64,000 bases of DNA from positions 1 through 64,000 of the forward strand of contig JASCPG010000001.1 in assembly GCA_029960085.1 (NCBI GenBank), read 5' to 3'. The notes under the pieces were generated by a model, which saw only the letters and a program-made list of their open reading frames with translations, was not told the origin of the DNA and did not search any database. This DNA comes from Microbacteriaceae bacterium PS02067 (lineage in GTDB: Bacteria; Actinomycetota; Actinomycetes; Actinomycetales; Microbacteriaceae). This document shows, piece after piece, positions 16,377-24,639 of this stretch (positions are counted from its first letter, which is position 1; each line of letters starts with the position of its first letter). Position numbers and translations under genes: made by a program.

Positions 16377-17465
16377 TCAGGATGCGCGCGCGGTCGCATC
16401 GCGTGCGAGGTCGCGGAGCATCCCGACGGCATGGGTGTCCAGCGGCGCCCCGCGCAGGGCGCGGTCGGCCTCGCCGGCGTAGGCCGAGATGAGCGCTTCG
16501 ACGCGGTCGAGGGCGCCGGTGTCGCGGATCGTCTCCTGCAGGGAGGCGACCTGCGCGGCGTCGAGCCCGGGGTCGCCGAGCATCTCGTCGAACAGACGGC
16601 GCGCGCCCGGCGCGAGCGCGGTGCGGGTGTAGGCGACGAGCACCGTGCGCTTGCCTTCGCGCAGGTCGTCTCCCGAGGGCTTGCCGGTCACGGCGGCGTC
16701 GCCGAAGACTCCGAGCACATCGTCGCGGAGTTGGAACGCGAGCCCGAGGGGATGCCCGAACGCCGCGAGGGCCGCGAGCTGCGCGTCATCCGCTCCCGCG
16801 AGCGTCGCACCCAGGAGCAGCGGATGCTGGATGGAGTAGCGCGCCGACTTCAGCGACGCGACGCGCAGCGCCCGGTCGGCGTGTTCGGCGTCGGGAGCGG
16901 TGACGAACGAGGCCTCTTCGGCGATGTCGAGGTACTGGCCGATCGTGACCTCGCGTCGCATGAGCGCGAACGTCGCGCGTGCGGGGGCGGCGTGCGCGGC
17001 ATCCCGCAGACCCTCTTCGAGCAGGTCGTCGCTCCAGGCGACGAGGAGATCGCCGAGGAGGATCGCCGCGGAGCGTCCGAACGTCTCGGCGCGGCCTGAC
17101 CAGCCGGATGCCCCGTGGTGCGCCTCGAGTGCGCGGTGAGCGGCGGGGCGACCGCGCCGGGTGTCGGAGTTGTCGATCAGATCGTCGTGCACGAGCGCGG
17201 CGGCGTGGAACACCTCGAGGGCCGCGGCCGCCGAGATCACCGCGGTTCCGGGGTCCCCGTCGCCCGTGCGCCGCCCGGCGACGGACTGCCAACCCGTGAG
17301 GCAGAAGCGTGCGCGCAGTCGCTTGCCGCCGTCGAGCACGGATGCCGCGGCGTGAACGAAATCGAGGGCGTCCGCTCCCGCATCGCGCGTTTCGGCGACG
17401 CGGTCTGCGACGAAGCTCTCCAGTCGCTGGGAAACTGCTTCGATCGGCGACGGGGAAGGGTCCAC
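16377..17465 (-). CDS. idsA: polyprenyl (geranylgeranyl-type) diphosphate synthase
   Basis: A 362-aa trans-prenyltransferase that extends allylic diphosphates with isopentenyl diphosphate. The first aspartate motif is D-D-L-I-D (about 95-99, followed by N-S-D-T-R-R-G-R). The second is present as F-Q-L-R-D-D-V-L-G (about 242). Product length depends on residues before the first motif (H-A-A-A-L-V-H) and cannot be read with confidence. C20 to C50 products feed carotenoid, menaquinone or undecaprenyl-type lipids. Mycobacterial idsA2 lies at the same locus. GTG start with a leaderless-type promoter. Convergent with the Rv2175c-like gene, 28 nt apart. Confidence 0.88.
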   Translation of the reverse strand: MDPSPSPIEAVSQRLESFVADRVAETRDAGADALDFVHAAASVLDGGKRLRARFCLTGWQSVAGRRTGDGDPGTAVISAAAALEVFHAAALVHDDLIDNSDTRRGRPAAHRALEAHHGASGWSGRAETFGRSAAILLGDLLVAWSDDLLEEGLRDAAHAAPARATFALMRREVTIGQYLDIAEEASFVTAPDAEHADRALRVASLKSARYSIQHPLLLGATLAGADDAQLAALAAFGHPLGLAFQLRDDVLGVFGDAAVTGKPSGDDLREGKRTVLVAYTRTALAPGARRLFDEMLGDPGLDAAQVASLQETIRDTGALDRVEALISAYAGEADRALRGAPLDTHAVGMLRDLARDATARAS

Positions 17466-17471
17466 GGGCCT

Positions 17472-17477
17472 AGCCTA
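17472..17477 (-). promoter_or_regulatory. leaderless promoter -10 of idsA
   Basis: On the minus strand TAGGCT ends 6 nt before the GTG at 17465. Confidence 0.55.
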
Positions 17478-17494
17478 GTTCGACGGGGCACGCG

Positions 17495-17500
17495 TAGTAT
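17495..17500 (+). promoter_or_regulatory. candidate -10 of the DUF3040 gene
   Basis: TAGTAT lies 31 nt before the ATG at 17532, giving a leader of about 25 nt that contains the ribosome site gaaggggg. Confidence 0.5.
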
Positions 17501-17531
17501 CGAGTGCAGATACCCGCCCGAAGGGGGACGC

Positions 17532-17918
17532 ATGCCGCTGTCAGAACAGGAGCAGCGCCTGCTCGATGAGATGGAACGCCATCTCATGAGCAAGGACACC
17601 GACGTGGTCAGTGCTGACCGCGAAGGACGCGCGCTCAGCTACCGCAACATCGTGTACGGCGTCGTACTCGTGCTCGTCGGGCTCGGCGGGCTCATCTTCG
17701 GTGTGTCGAGCGGCATCATCGCGGTGGGCGTCGTCGCTTTCGTCGTCATGCTCGGCGGCGTCATCCTCGCCGTCACCCCGACGCGCACGGGCACCGCGAC
17801 CGCGCGGCCCGCCGCCGGCGGCAACGGCGGCAGCCGCAAGCCGACCCCCGAATCGTCCTCGAGCTTCATGGACCGCATGAACGACCGCTGGGACCGCCGA
17901 CAGGGGCCCGAGAGCTGA
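17532..17918 (+). CDS. DUF3040 membrane protein
   Basis: A 128-aa protein. The first ~20 residues carry the DUF3040 signature P-L-S-E-Q-E-Q-R-L-L-D-E-M-E. Two hydrophobic segments (about 42-60 and 64-83) are separated by a short turn, and a polar Gly/Ser/Arg tail follows. Homologues (for example Rv2169c) lie just before mraZ in many Actinobacteria, suggesting a link to envelope growth, but the function is unknown. A strong terminator follows, so it is transcribed apart from the dcw genes. Confidence 0.85.
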   Translation: MPLSEQEQRLLDEMERHLMSKDTDVVSADREGRALSYRNIVYGVVLVLVGLGGLIFGVSSGIIAVGVVAFVVMLGGVILAVTPTRTGTATARPAAGGNGGSRKPTPESSSSFMDRMNDRWDRRQGPES

Positions 17919-17955
17919 TCGCCATCCACTGACGCGTCCGCACGGACGCCGCCGA

Positions 17956-17985
17956 AAGCACCGACCTCCGGGTCGGTGCTTTTTT
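17956..17985 (+). terminator. rho-independent terminator
   Basis: A perfect 11-bp stem (AAGCACCGACC / GGTCGGTGCTT) with a 4-nt loop is followed by T residues. It is the clearest intrinsic terminator in the window and closes the DUF3040 transcript before the dcw cluster. Confidence 0.9.
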
Positions 17986-18110
17986 CGTGCCCGCGCGGCG
18001 CCGGGGCCGTCGCGCGCGAGGGCGGCGCACGGGCGCCCGCGGATGCCCCATACGCGGCCCGCGGGGAGGAGGGGAGTGCCAGGGGAGGATTTGGCCCGGA
18101 ATGTGATGGT

Positions 18111-18140
18111 GAAGTGGAGAGAAGTGGAGTAAAGTGGGGC
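18111..18140 (+). promoter_or_regulatory. MraZ box: three 10-bp direct repeats
   Basis: gaagtggaga, gaagtggagt and aaagtggggc stand head to tail. They give three GTGGRG cores spaced by 4 nt (10-bp period), the layout known for MraZ binding sites. TAAAGT at 18130-18135 could be the -10 of the same promoter, so MraZ would block it. The ATG of mraZ follows 40 nt later. Confidence 0.85.
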
Positions 18141-18179
18141 GCACCTGGGACGGGGCCGAACGCGAGGGGGTGGTAGTGG

Positions 18180-18611
18180 ATGCTGCTGGGCACCTACACC
18201 CCCAAGCTCGACGACAAGGGCCGCGTGATCCTGCCGGCGAAGTTCCGCACCGACCTCGGTGACGGCGTCGTCGTCACGCGTGGTCAGGAGCGGTGCCTCT
18301 ACGTCTTCAGCACGAAGGAGTTCGAGCGCGTCTACGAGAAGATCCGCGAAGCGCCGCTGACCAACAAGCAGGCCCGCGACTTCCAGCGCATGTTCCTCTC
18401 CGGCGCGAGCGACGAGAAGCCCGACAGCCAGAGCCGCATCACGATCCCTCCGCACCTGCGCACGTACGCGAGCCTCGACCGCGAGCTCGTCGTCACCGGT
18501 GTCGGCGCCCATGCCGAGATCTGGGACGCCGAGGCGTGGAACGCGTACGCCGACGGCAACGAGGACAGCTACTCCGACATGGAGCAGGAGGTGATCCCGG
18601 GCCTCTTCTGA
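18180..18611 (+). CDS. mraZ: transcriptional regulator MraZ
   Basis: A 143-aa protein with two SpoVT-AbrB-like repeats. The first contains [13 protein letters not shown] (about 11-23) and the second [13 protein letters not shown] (about 81-93). MraZ forms large rings and represses its own dcw operon by binding repeats like those at 18111-18140. ATG start; a weak ribosome site (aggggg) lies about 10 nt upstream. Confidence 0.97.
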   Translation: MLLGTYTPKLDDKGRVILPAKFRTDLGDGVVVTRGQERCLYVFSTKEFERVYEKIREAPLTNKQARDFQRMFLSGASDEKPDSQSRITIPPHLRTYASLDRELVVTGVGAHAEIWDAEAWNAYADGNEDSYSDMEQEVIPGLF

Positions 18612-18639
18612 TCCGTGGCCGCGACTCCCAGCCGCACGC

Positions 18640-18664
18640 CCTGGCACACTTCCCCGGTGCCAGG
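18640..18664 (+). promoter_or_regulatory. inverted repeat between mraZ and rsmH
   Basis: CCTGGCAC and GTGCCAGG form an 8-bp perfect stem with a 9-nt loop in the 98-nt gap between mraZ and rsmH. No T-run follows, so it is not a standard terminator. It could stabilise the transcript end or tune read-through. Confidence 0.4.
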
Positions 18665-18709
18665 TCAGGCGGATGGGGATCACGACTCCGGATCACCCGC
18701 CCCGACATC

Positions 18710-19669
18710 ATGAGCCACTCCGACATCCACACCCCCGTCCTGCTCGAGCGCTGCGTCGAGCTGCTCGCCCCCGCACTCACGCGGCCGGGTGCGGTGCTCG
18801 TGGATGCCACCGAAGGGATGGGCGGCCACTCCGAGGCGCTCCTGGAGCGCTTCCCCGACGTGCACCTCATCGGGCTCGACCGCGACACCGACGCCCTTCG
18901 GATCGCGGGGGAGCGGCTCGCCCGGTTCGGAGATCGCGTCACGCTCGTGCACACCGTCTACGACGGGATCGCGGAGGCGGTGGCATCCGTCGGCGCGTCC
19001 CGCATCGACGGTGTCCTGTTCGACCTCGGGGTCTCGTCGCTCCAGCTCGACGAGGCGGAGCGCGGCTTCGCCTACTCCCAGGACGCGCCGCTCGACATGC
19101 GGATGGATCAGTCGGCGGGGACGACCGCCGCCGACATCGTGGCGACCTACGGCGAGGGCGACCTGCGCCGCATCTTCGAGCGCTACGGCGAGGAGAAGCT
19201 CGCCGGCCGCTATGCGCGCGCGATCATCGCGGCACGTGCGGAGGCGCCGATCCTCCGTTCCGGCGAACTCGTCGACATCCTGATCGCCGCCACCCCCGTC
19301 GCCGTGCAGCGCGAGGGGCGCGGTCACCCCGCGAAGCGCGTCTTCCAGGCGCTGCGCATCGAGGTCAACGCCGAGCTCGCCGTGCTCGATCGGGCGCTCC
19401 CGGCCGCGATGGGCCTCCTTCGCGTCGGCGGCCGCATCGTCGTCATGAGCTATCAGTCGCTCGAGGACCGGCTCGTCAAGCGCGTGTTCGCGGATGCCTC
19501 GTCCTCCACGGCACCGGCGGGACTCCCCGTGGAACTGCCCGAGCACGCCCCGCGGTTCCGGCTGCTGGTCAAGGGCGCCGAACTGGCATCCGACGAAGAG
19601 CGGGAGATCAACCCCCGTGCGACCCCCGTGCGCCTGCGTGCGGCCGAACGAGTGGTGGAGGCGGCATGA
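18710..19669 (+). CDS. rsmH: 16S rRNA (cytosine-1402 N4)-methyltransferase
   Basis: A 319-aa S-adenosylmethionine-dependent enzyme (formerly MraW). The N-terminus H-T-P-V-L-L-E-R-C, the SAM site [10 protein letters not shown] (about 29-38), [11 protein letters not shown] and the C-terminal [14 protein letters not shown] are all present. I chose ATG 18710 because the family sequence begins there. The stop overlaps the next start (ATGA). Confidence 0.96.
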   Translation: MSHSDIHTPVLLERCVELLAPALTRPGAVLVDATEGMGGHSEALLERFPDVHLIGLDRDTDALRIAGERLARFGDRVTLVHTVYDGIAEAVASVGASRIDGVLFDLGVSSLQLDEAERGFAYSQDAPLDMRMDQSAGTTAADIVATYGEGDLRRIFERYGEEKLAGRYARAIIAARAEAPILRSGELVDILIAATPVAVQREGRGHPAKRVFQALRIEVNAELAVLDRALPAAMGLLRVGGRIVVMSYQSLEDRLVKRVFADASSSTAPAGLPVELPEHAPRFRLLVKGAELASDEEREINPRATPVRLRAAERVVEAA

Positions 19670-20271
19670 GCACTCCCGCGATGAGCGCGATCGACCTGCT
19701 CGAGGACCTCCCGTCCCTTCCGCCGCGCGACGGTGCCGACCGGCGACTGCGCGCGCTCGATCGCCCCGCGAGCCGTCGGCGTCCGCGACTCCTCTACGGG
19801 ATCATCGCCGTCGCCGGCGCGGTCCTCATCGGGGCGGTGCAGATGGGACTGTCGATCCTCACGACGCAGAGCTCCTACGAGCTGTCCGCGCTCACGCAGC
19901 AGCAACGTACCCTCGACTACCAGAAGCAGGTGCTCACCGACTCGATCGCGGGGCTCAGCTCGCCGCAGTACCTCGCGGCGAACGCGGCGGCCCTCGGCAT
20001 GGTCACGGGGCAGCAGCCCACCTTCCTGCGTCTCAGCGACAATGCCGTCATCGGTACCGCGGCAGGCAACAACGGCGCGAGCGCCGTCAACGCCCTCACG
20101 CAGGCGGCGGTCGCGAACGGACTCGTCGCAGGTACCCCGCTCGTGAACGATCCCACCGCGAGCCTCACCGCCGGTGCGACCGTCGCCGACGAAGCCATCG
20201 CCGCATCGGCCGCGGAAACCTCGACACCCCCCGCGATCGCCGACGGTCTGCCGACTCCCACCACACACTGA
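19666..20271 (+). CDS. ftsL: FtsL-like divisome protein
   Basis: A 201-aa bitopic protein in the position of ftsL. It has a basic cytoplasmic tail (R/P-rich, 26-41), one transmembrane helix (about 43-65), then a short coiled-coil-like stretch (about 70-97, with Q, L and D repeats) and a long low-complexity Ala/Thr/Asn/Gly tail. FtsL normally joins FtsB and FtsQ to activate FtsWI. Family assignment rests on position and topology rather than sequence. The tail beyond about residue 120 is longer than in classic FtsL. It overlaps rsmH by 4 nt. Confidence 0.75.
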   Translation: MSTPAMSAIDLLEDLPSLPPRDGADRRLRALDRPASRRRPRLLYGIIAVAGAVLIGAVQMGLSILTTQSSYELSALTQQQRTLDYQKQVLTDSIAGLSSPQYLAANAAALGMVTGQQPTFLRLSDNAVIGTAAGNNGASAVNALTQAAVANGLVAGTPLVNDPTASLTAGATVADEAIAASAAETSTPPAIADGLPTPTTH

Positions 20272-20275
20272 ATCC

Positions 20276-22090
20276 ATGACGACACGAGTCACCCGCAGTC
20301 AGCGCCGCCGCACCGTCGTCGCGCTGGGCGTCGTCCTCCTCGTGCTGTCGCTGTTCGTCGTCCGTCTCTTCGACATCCAGGTCGTGAACGCCGCCGAGCA
20401 CGTCGCCGAGTCCCAGAAGCTCGCCACGGGCGCCAAGCAGACCCTGTACGGAGCGCGCGGCGAGATCGTCGACACCAACGGCACGGTCCTGGCTTCCAGC
20501 ACGACGCGGTACGACGTGCAGATCGACCCGACGCTCGCCGTCAAGGGGATCCCGAAGGTCGGGGACGACGGCAAGACGGTGAAGGATGCCGACGACAAGC
20601 CCGTGCTGGTGCCGTGGCCCGAGCTCGCGGACCGCATCGCCGCGGTCACCGGCCAGTCCTCGGCGGACGTGCAGAAGATTGTCGCGGACGCGCTCGCGAA
20701 GGACGCCTCCTCGCAGTACGCGACCATCAAGAGGTACGTGTCGACGGAGGAGTACCGGGCTCTCGCAGATCTCAAGCTGCCGTTCCTCTACTACGACAAG
20801 CACCCGGCACGGACCTACCCCGACGGCGCGGTCGCGGGGAACATCGTCGGGTTCACCGGTTCCGGCGGGGAACCGCTCGAGGGCATCGAATCGCTTCAGG
20901 ACCAGTGCCTGGCTTCCGAGGAGGGCTCGGTCACCTACCAGAAGGGCGCCGACGGCGTCATCATCCCCGGCACGGAGAAGACGACTGCCGCGGTCGACGG
21001 CGGCACGGTCAAGCTCACGATCGACGCCGACCTGCAGTGGTACCTGCAGCAGCTCATCTCGGAGGAGACCGCCCACTACCAGGCCGACTGGGGCGGAATC
21101 ATCGTCATGGAGGTGAAGACCGGCAAGATCCGCGCGATCGCCGAGACGAAGACCGTCGACCCCAACGATCCCGGTGCCTCCGCGACCGACGATCGCGGGT
21201 CGCGACTGCTCCGCGTCTCGTACGAGCCCGGCTCGACCTTCAAGCCGGTGACGGCCGCCACCGCGATCGAACAGGCGGGACTCACGCCCACCTCGTCGGT
21301 GCTCACGCCCGACCGGATGCAGTTCCCGAACGGCGCCGTGATCAACGATTCCGAGAACCACCCGACGGAGAACCTCACTCTCACCGGCGGCCTCGTGCAG
21401 TCCTCGAACGTCGCGATGTCGCAGTTCGGCTCACTCGTCTCGCCCGAGGTGCGCCAGCAGTATCTCGAGAAGTTCGGCGTCGGAGGCGGCGACGCGCTCG
21501 GATGGTCGGGTGCGCCGAAGGCGGGCTTCTCGTCAGACGCCAAGAACTGGGACAACCAGACCTACTACACGACGACCTTCGGTCAAGCCTTCACGGTCAC
21601 CCCGACCCAGGTCGTGAGCGTCTTCCAGACGATCGCGAACGGCGGCGTGCGGCTCCCGGCGCAACTCGTCGAGTCCTGCACGAAGGCGGACGGCACCGTC
21701 GTGACGCCGACCGAACCCGACCCGGTGCAGGTCATCCAGCCGCAGACGGCGTCGGAGGTCTCGCAGATGCTCGAGAACGTGTACGCGCAGGGCACCCTGG
21801 CATCCGACATCAACATCCCCGGGTACCGGCTGGGCGTCAAGACCGGCACGGCGCAGGTCCCCGACGGGAAGGGCGGCTACAAGGACGGGCTCTACATCAC
21901 CTCGCTCGTCGGGTTCGCTCCCGCCGAGGATCCGCAGTACGTTGTTCTGACGCTGTTCGACGAGCCGAAGACGAACCGGATGTCCTCCGCGAACCGGTCG
22001 GTCTTCAAGAAGGCGATGATGCAGGTGCTCACGCACTACCGCGTCATGCCGTCGAACCAGGCGACCCCCCTGCTCCCCGTCACCCAGTGA
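20276..22090 (+). CDS. ftsI: penicillin-binding protein, divisome transpeptidase FtsI (class B)
   Basis: A 604-aa septal peptidoglycan cross-linking enzyme. One N-terminal transmembrane helix (about 12-32) is followed by the pedestal domain and the transpeptidase domain with S-T-F-K (320-323, acyl-enzyme Ser320), S-S-N (376-378) and K-T-G-T (522-525). No C-terminal PASTA domain is present. The start lies 4 nt after the ftsL stop. murF follows after 30 nt; a murE gene usually lies between these two. Confidence 0.95.
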   Translation: MTTRVTRSQRRRTVVALGVVLLVLSLFVVRLFDIQVVNAAEHVAESQKLATGAKQTLYGARGEIVDTNGTVLASSTTRYDVQIDPTLAVKGIPKVGDDGKTVKDADDKPVLVPWPELADRIAAVTGQSSADVQKIVADALAKDASSQYATIKRYVSTEEYRALADLKLPFLYYDKHPARTYPDGAVAGNIVGFTGSGGEPLEGIESLQDQCLASEEGSVTYQKGADGVIIPGTEKTTAAVDGGTVKLTIDADLQWYLQQLISEETAHYQADWGGIIVMEVKTGKIRAIAETKTVDPNDPGASATDDRGSRLLRVSYEPGSTFKPVTAATAIEQAGLTPTSSVLTPDRMQFPNGAVINDSENHPTENLTLTGGLVQSSNVAMSQFGSLVSPEVRQQYLEKFGVGGGDALGWSGAPKAGFSSDAKNWDNQTYYTTTFGQAFTVTPTQVVSVFQTIANGGVRLPAQLVESCTKADGTVVTPTEPDPVQVIQPQTASEVSQMLENVYAQGTLASDINIPGYRLGVKTGTAQVPDGKGGYKDGLYITSLVGFAPAEDPQYVVLTLFDEPKTNRMSSANRSVFKKAMMQVLTHYRVMPSNQATPLLPVTQ

Positions 22091-22120
22091 CGCGCTCCCG
22101 CGCGTGAGGAAACCTCCCAC

Positions 22121-23533
22121 ATGATCCGGATCTCCCTGGCCGACCTCGCGGACACCGTCGGAGCAACCCTCTCCCCGGCGGGCACCGATACTCCCGACAC
22201 GATCGTGTCGGGCGCGGTCGACACCGACTCCCGCCTCATCGGACCGGGCGACATCTTCGTCGCCAAGCCGGGTGAGACGACCGACGGCCATCTGTTCGTC
22301 GGCGCCGCCGCGGATGCCGGTGCCGCGCTGGCGATCGTCGATCACCCCGTCGACGCGCCGATCAGCCAGATCATCGTCCCGGACGTCGTCCGCTCGCTCG
22401 CGGACCTCGCCCGCACCGTCGTCGGGCGCGTCCGTGCGAGCGGCGGCCTCAGAGTTGTCGGGATCACGGGCTCGAACGGCAAGACGACGACCAAGAACAT
22501 GCTCGCGCGCATCCTCGAGGGCGAAGGCGAGACGGTCGCGCCGCGGAACTCCTTCAACAACGACGTTGGCGCGCCGCTGACGATGCTCCGCGTGACCGAG
22601 GGCACGCGGTTCCTCGTCAGCGAGTTCGGGGCCGACCACGCCGGCATGATCGCCCGGCTGGCGGGGCTCGTGACCCCCGACGTCGGCGCCGTCCTCATGG
22701 TCGGGCTCGCCCACGCGGGCGGTTTCGGCGGCATCGAGGCGACGCAGCGCGCGAAGACCGAGCTCGTCGAAGCCATCCGTCCGGGCGGCGTCGCCGTCCT
22801 GAACGCCGACGATGCCCGCGTCGCCGCGATGGCGAGCGTCGCCGAGGCACGGGGCGTCGCGGTGCGCTGGTTCGGGCGTGGCGCGAACGCCGAGGTCCGT
22901 GCGGAGGACGTCGAGGTCACGGCCGCCGGGACGACCTGCACGGTCGTCGTGGGGGAGGAGCGGATGCCGCTGCGCCTGCGCGTCCTCGGCGAGCACCACG
23001 TGATGAACGCCCTCGCGGCGATCGCTGTCGCGCGCGAGCTCGGCGTCGACCCCGCCGTCGCGATCACGCGGCTCGAGACGCTCGAGATCGCCGAACGGTG
23101 GCGCATGCAGCCGCTCGGCTCCGACCGTATCCGCATCATCAACGACGCCTACAACGCGAGCCCCGACTCCATGGCTGCGGCGCTACGCACCCTCGCGCAG
23201 ATCACCGAGCCCGGTCAGCGCAAGGTCGCCGTGCTCGGCGCCATGAGCGAGCTCGGTGAAGCGGCCGGCGAAGAGCACGACCGGGTGGGCCTGCAGGCGG
23301 TGCGGCTGCGGATCGAGCGCATCGTCGTCGTCGGGCGCGATGCCCGCAGACTGTATCTCGCGGCGATCGGGGAGGGCTCTTGGGACGGCGAGGCCGTCTT
23401 CTTCGAGACTGCCGATGAGGCGTATGACTACCTCCTGACGGAGCTCCGCGACGGCGACCGCGTGCTCGTGAAGTCGTCCAACTCGGCGGGTCTGCGTCAT
23501 CTGGGCGATCGTCTGGGAGAATCCTTCTCGTGA
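22121..23533 (+). CDS. murF: UDP-N-acetylmuramoyl-tripeptide-D-alanyl-D-alanine ligase
   Basis: A 470-aa Mur ligase that adds D-Ala-D-Ala to the UDP-MurNAc-tripeptide. The ATP loop is G-S-N-G-K-T-T-T (117-124). The central and C-terminal domains include N-D-A-Y-N-A-S-P-D-S-M, diagnostic for MurF rather than MurE. The stop overlaps the GTG start of mraY (GTGA). It is the only tripeptide-stage ligase in the cluster. Confidence 0.95.
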   Translation: MIRISLADLADTVGATLSPAGTDTPDTIVSGAVDTDSRLIGPGDIFVAKPGETTDGHLFVGAAADAGAALAIVDHPVDAPISQIIVPDVVRSLADLARTVVGRVRASGGLRVVGITGSNGKTTTKNMLARILEGEGETVAPRNSFNNDVGAPLTMLRVTEGTRFLVSEFGADHAGMIARLAGLVTPDVGAVLMVGLAHAGGFGGIEATQRAKTELVEAIRPGGVAVLNADDARVAAMASVAEARGVAVRWFGRGANAEVRAEDVEVTAAGTTCTVVVGEERMPLRLRVLGEHHVMNALAAIAVARELGVDPAVAITRLETLEIAERWRMQPLGSDRIRIINDAYNASPDSMAAALRTLAQITEPGQRKVAVLGAMSELGEAAGEEHDRVGLQAVRLRIERIVVVGRDARRLYLAAIGEGSWDGEAVFFETADEAYDYLLTELRDGDRVLVKSSNSAGLRHLGDRLGESFS

Positions 23534-24639
23534 GATCTCTGCTGACGGCCGCGACGATCTCGCTCGCGTTCACGCTCTTCCTGACCCCGCTGTTCATCCG
23601 ACTGTTCAAGAAGATCGGGTGGGGACAGGTCATCCGCACGCCCGAGAACGCCCACAACCCGTCGCACCAGACGAAGCGCGGGACGCCCACGATGGGCGGC
23701 GTGATCTTCATCACGGGATCGATCGTGGGGTACTTGGTCGGAACGCTCACCGGCGGCGCTCCGCCGACGATCTCCGGTCTGCTCGTCATCTGGCTGATGG
23801 TCGGGCTCGGCCTCGTCGGGTTCATCGACGACTACATGAAGGTGCGGCAGCAGCGAAGCCTGGGACTGTCCGGCTGGCGCAAGGTCGCCGGTCAGATCAT
23901 CGTGGCGGTGCCTTTCGGCATCCTTGCGCTCAACTTCCCGAACAGCACCGACCAGACCCCGGCTTCGCCCTTCATCTCGTTCTTCCGCGACATCCCGATG
24001 CTGTCGTTCCTCGCCCTCGGAACCGTGCTCGGCTGGATCGTCTACCTCGTCTGGGTGTCGTTCATGTCGGTCGCGTGGTCGAACTCGACCAACGTGACCG
24101 ATGGTCTCGACGGACTCGCGACCGGCGCCGGGATCTTCACGATCTCCGCGTACAGCCTCGTCACGTTCTGGCAGTTCCAGCAGCGGTGTGCCTCGGATGC
24201 CCTCGTGACGGCCTATCAGGGGGCCTGCTACACGACCCGTGATCCGATGGACCTCACGATCATCGCCGCCTCGTTCGTCGGTGCTCTCGTCGGGTTCCTC
24301 TGGTGGAACGCGCCGAAGGCGAAGATCTTCATGGGCGATGTGGGCTCGATGTCGATCGGCGGCGTCATCGCCGCGATGGCGATCCTCTCGCGGACAGAGC
24401 TCCTCTCGGTCATCCTCGCCGGTGTCTTCATCATCGGCCCCGGTTCGGTCATCCTGCAGCGGTACTACTTCAAGCTCACGGGCGGCAAGCGGCTCTTCCT
24501 CATGAGCCCGTTCCACCACCACCTCGAGATGCGCGGGTGGCCCGAGATCACGATCGTCGTGCGTATGTGGATCATCGCGGGGATGCTCGCCGTCATGGGC
24601 GTCGGGCTCTTCTACGCGGCATGGCTGGCGGCGCTGTGA
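23530..24639 (+). CDS. mraY: phospho-N-acetylmuramoyl-pentapeptide transferase
   Basis: A 369-aa polytopic membrane enzyme with about ten helices that makes lipid I from UDP-MurNAc-pentapeptide and undecaprenyl phosphate. Family motifs: T-P-T-M-G-G (about 55), F-I-D-D-Y-M-K (about 97-103), N-V-T-D-G-L-D-G-L-A (about 188) and F-H-H-H-L-E near the C-terminus. The GTG start overlaps the murF stop and the end overlaps the murD start. Confidence 0.97.
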   Translation: MRSLLTAATISLAFTLFLTPLFIRLFKKIGWGQVIRTPENAHNPSHQTKRGTPTMGGVIFITGSIVGYLVGTLTGGAPPTISGLLVIWLMVGLGLVGFIDDYMKVRQQRSLGLSGWRKVAGQIIVAVPFGILALNFPNSTDQTPASPFISFFRDIPMLSFLALGTVLGWIVYLVWVSFMSVAWSNSTNVTDGLDGLATGAGIFTISAYSLVTFWQFQQRCASDALVTAYQGACYTTRDPMDLTIIAASFVGALVGFLWWNAPKAKIFMGDVGSMSIGGVIAAMAILSRTELLSVILAGVFIIGPGSVILQRYYFKLTGGKRLFLMSPFHHHLEMRGWPEITIVVRMWIIAGMLAVMGVGLFYAAWLAAL

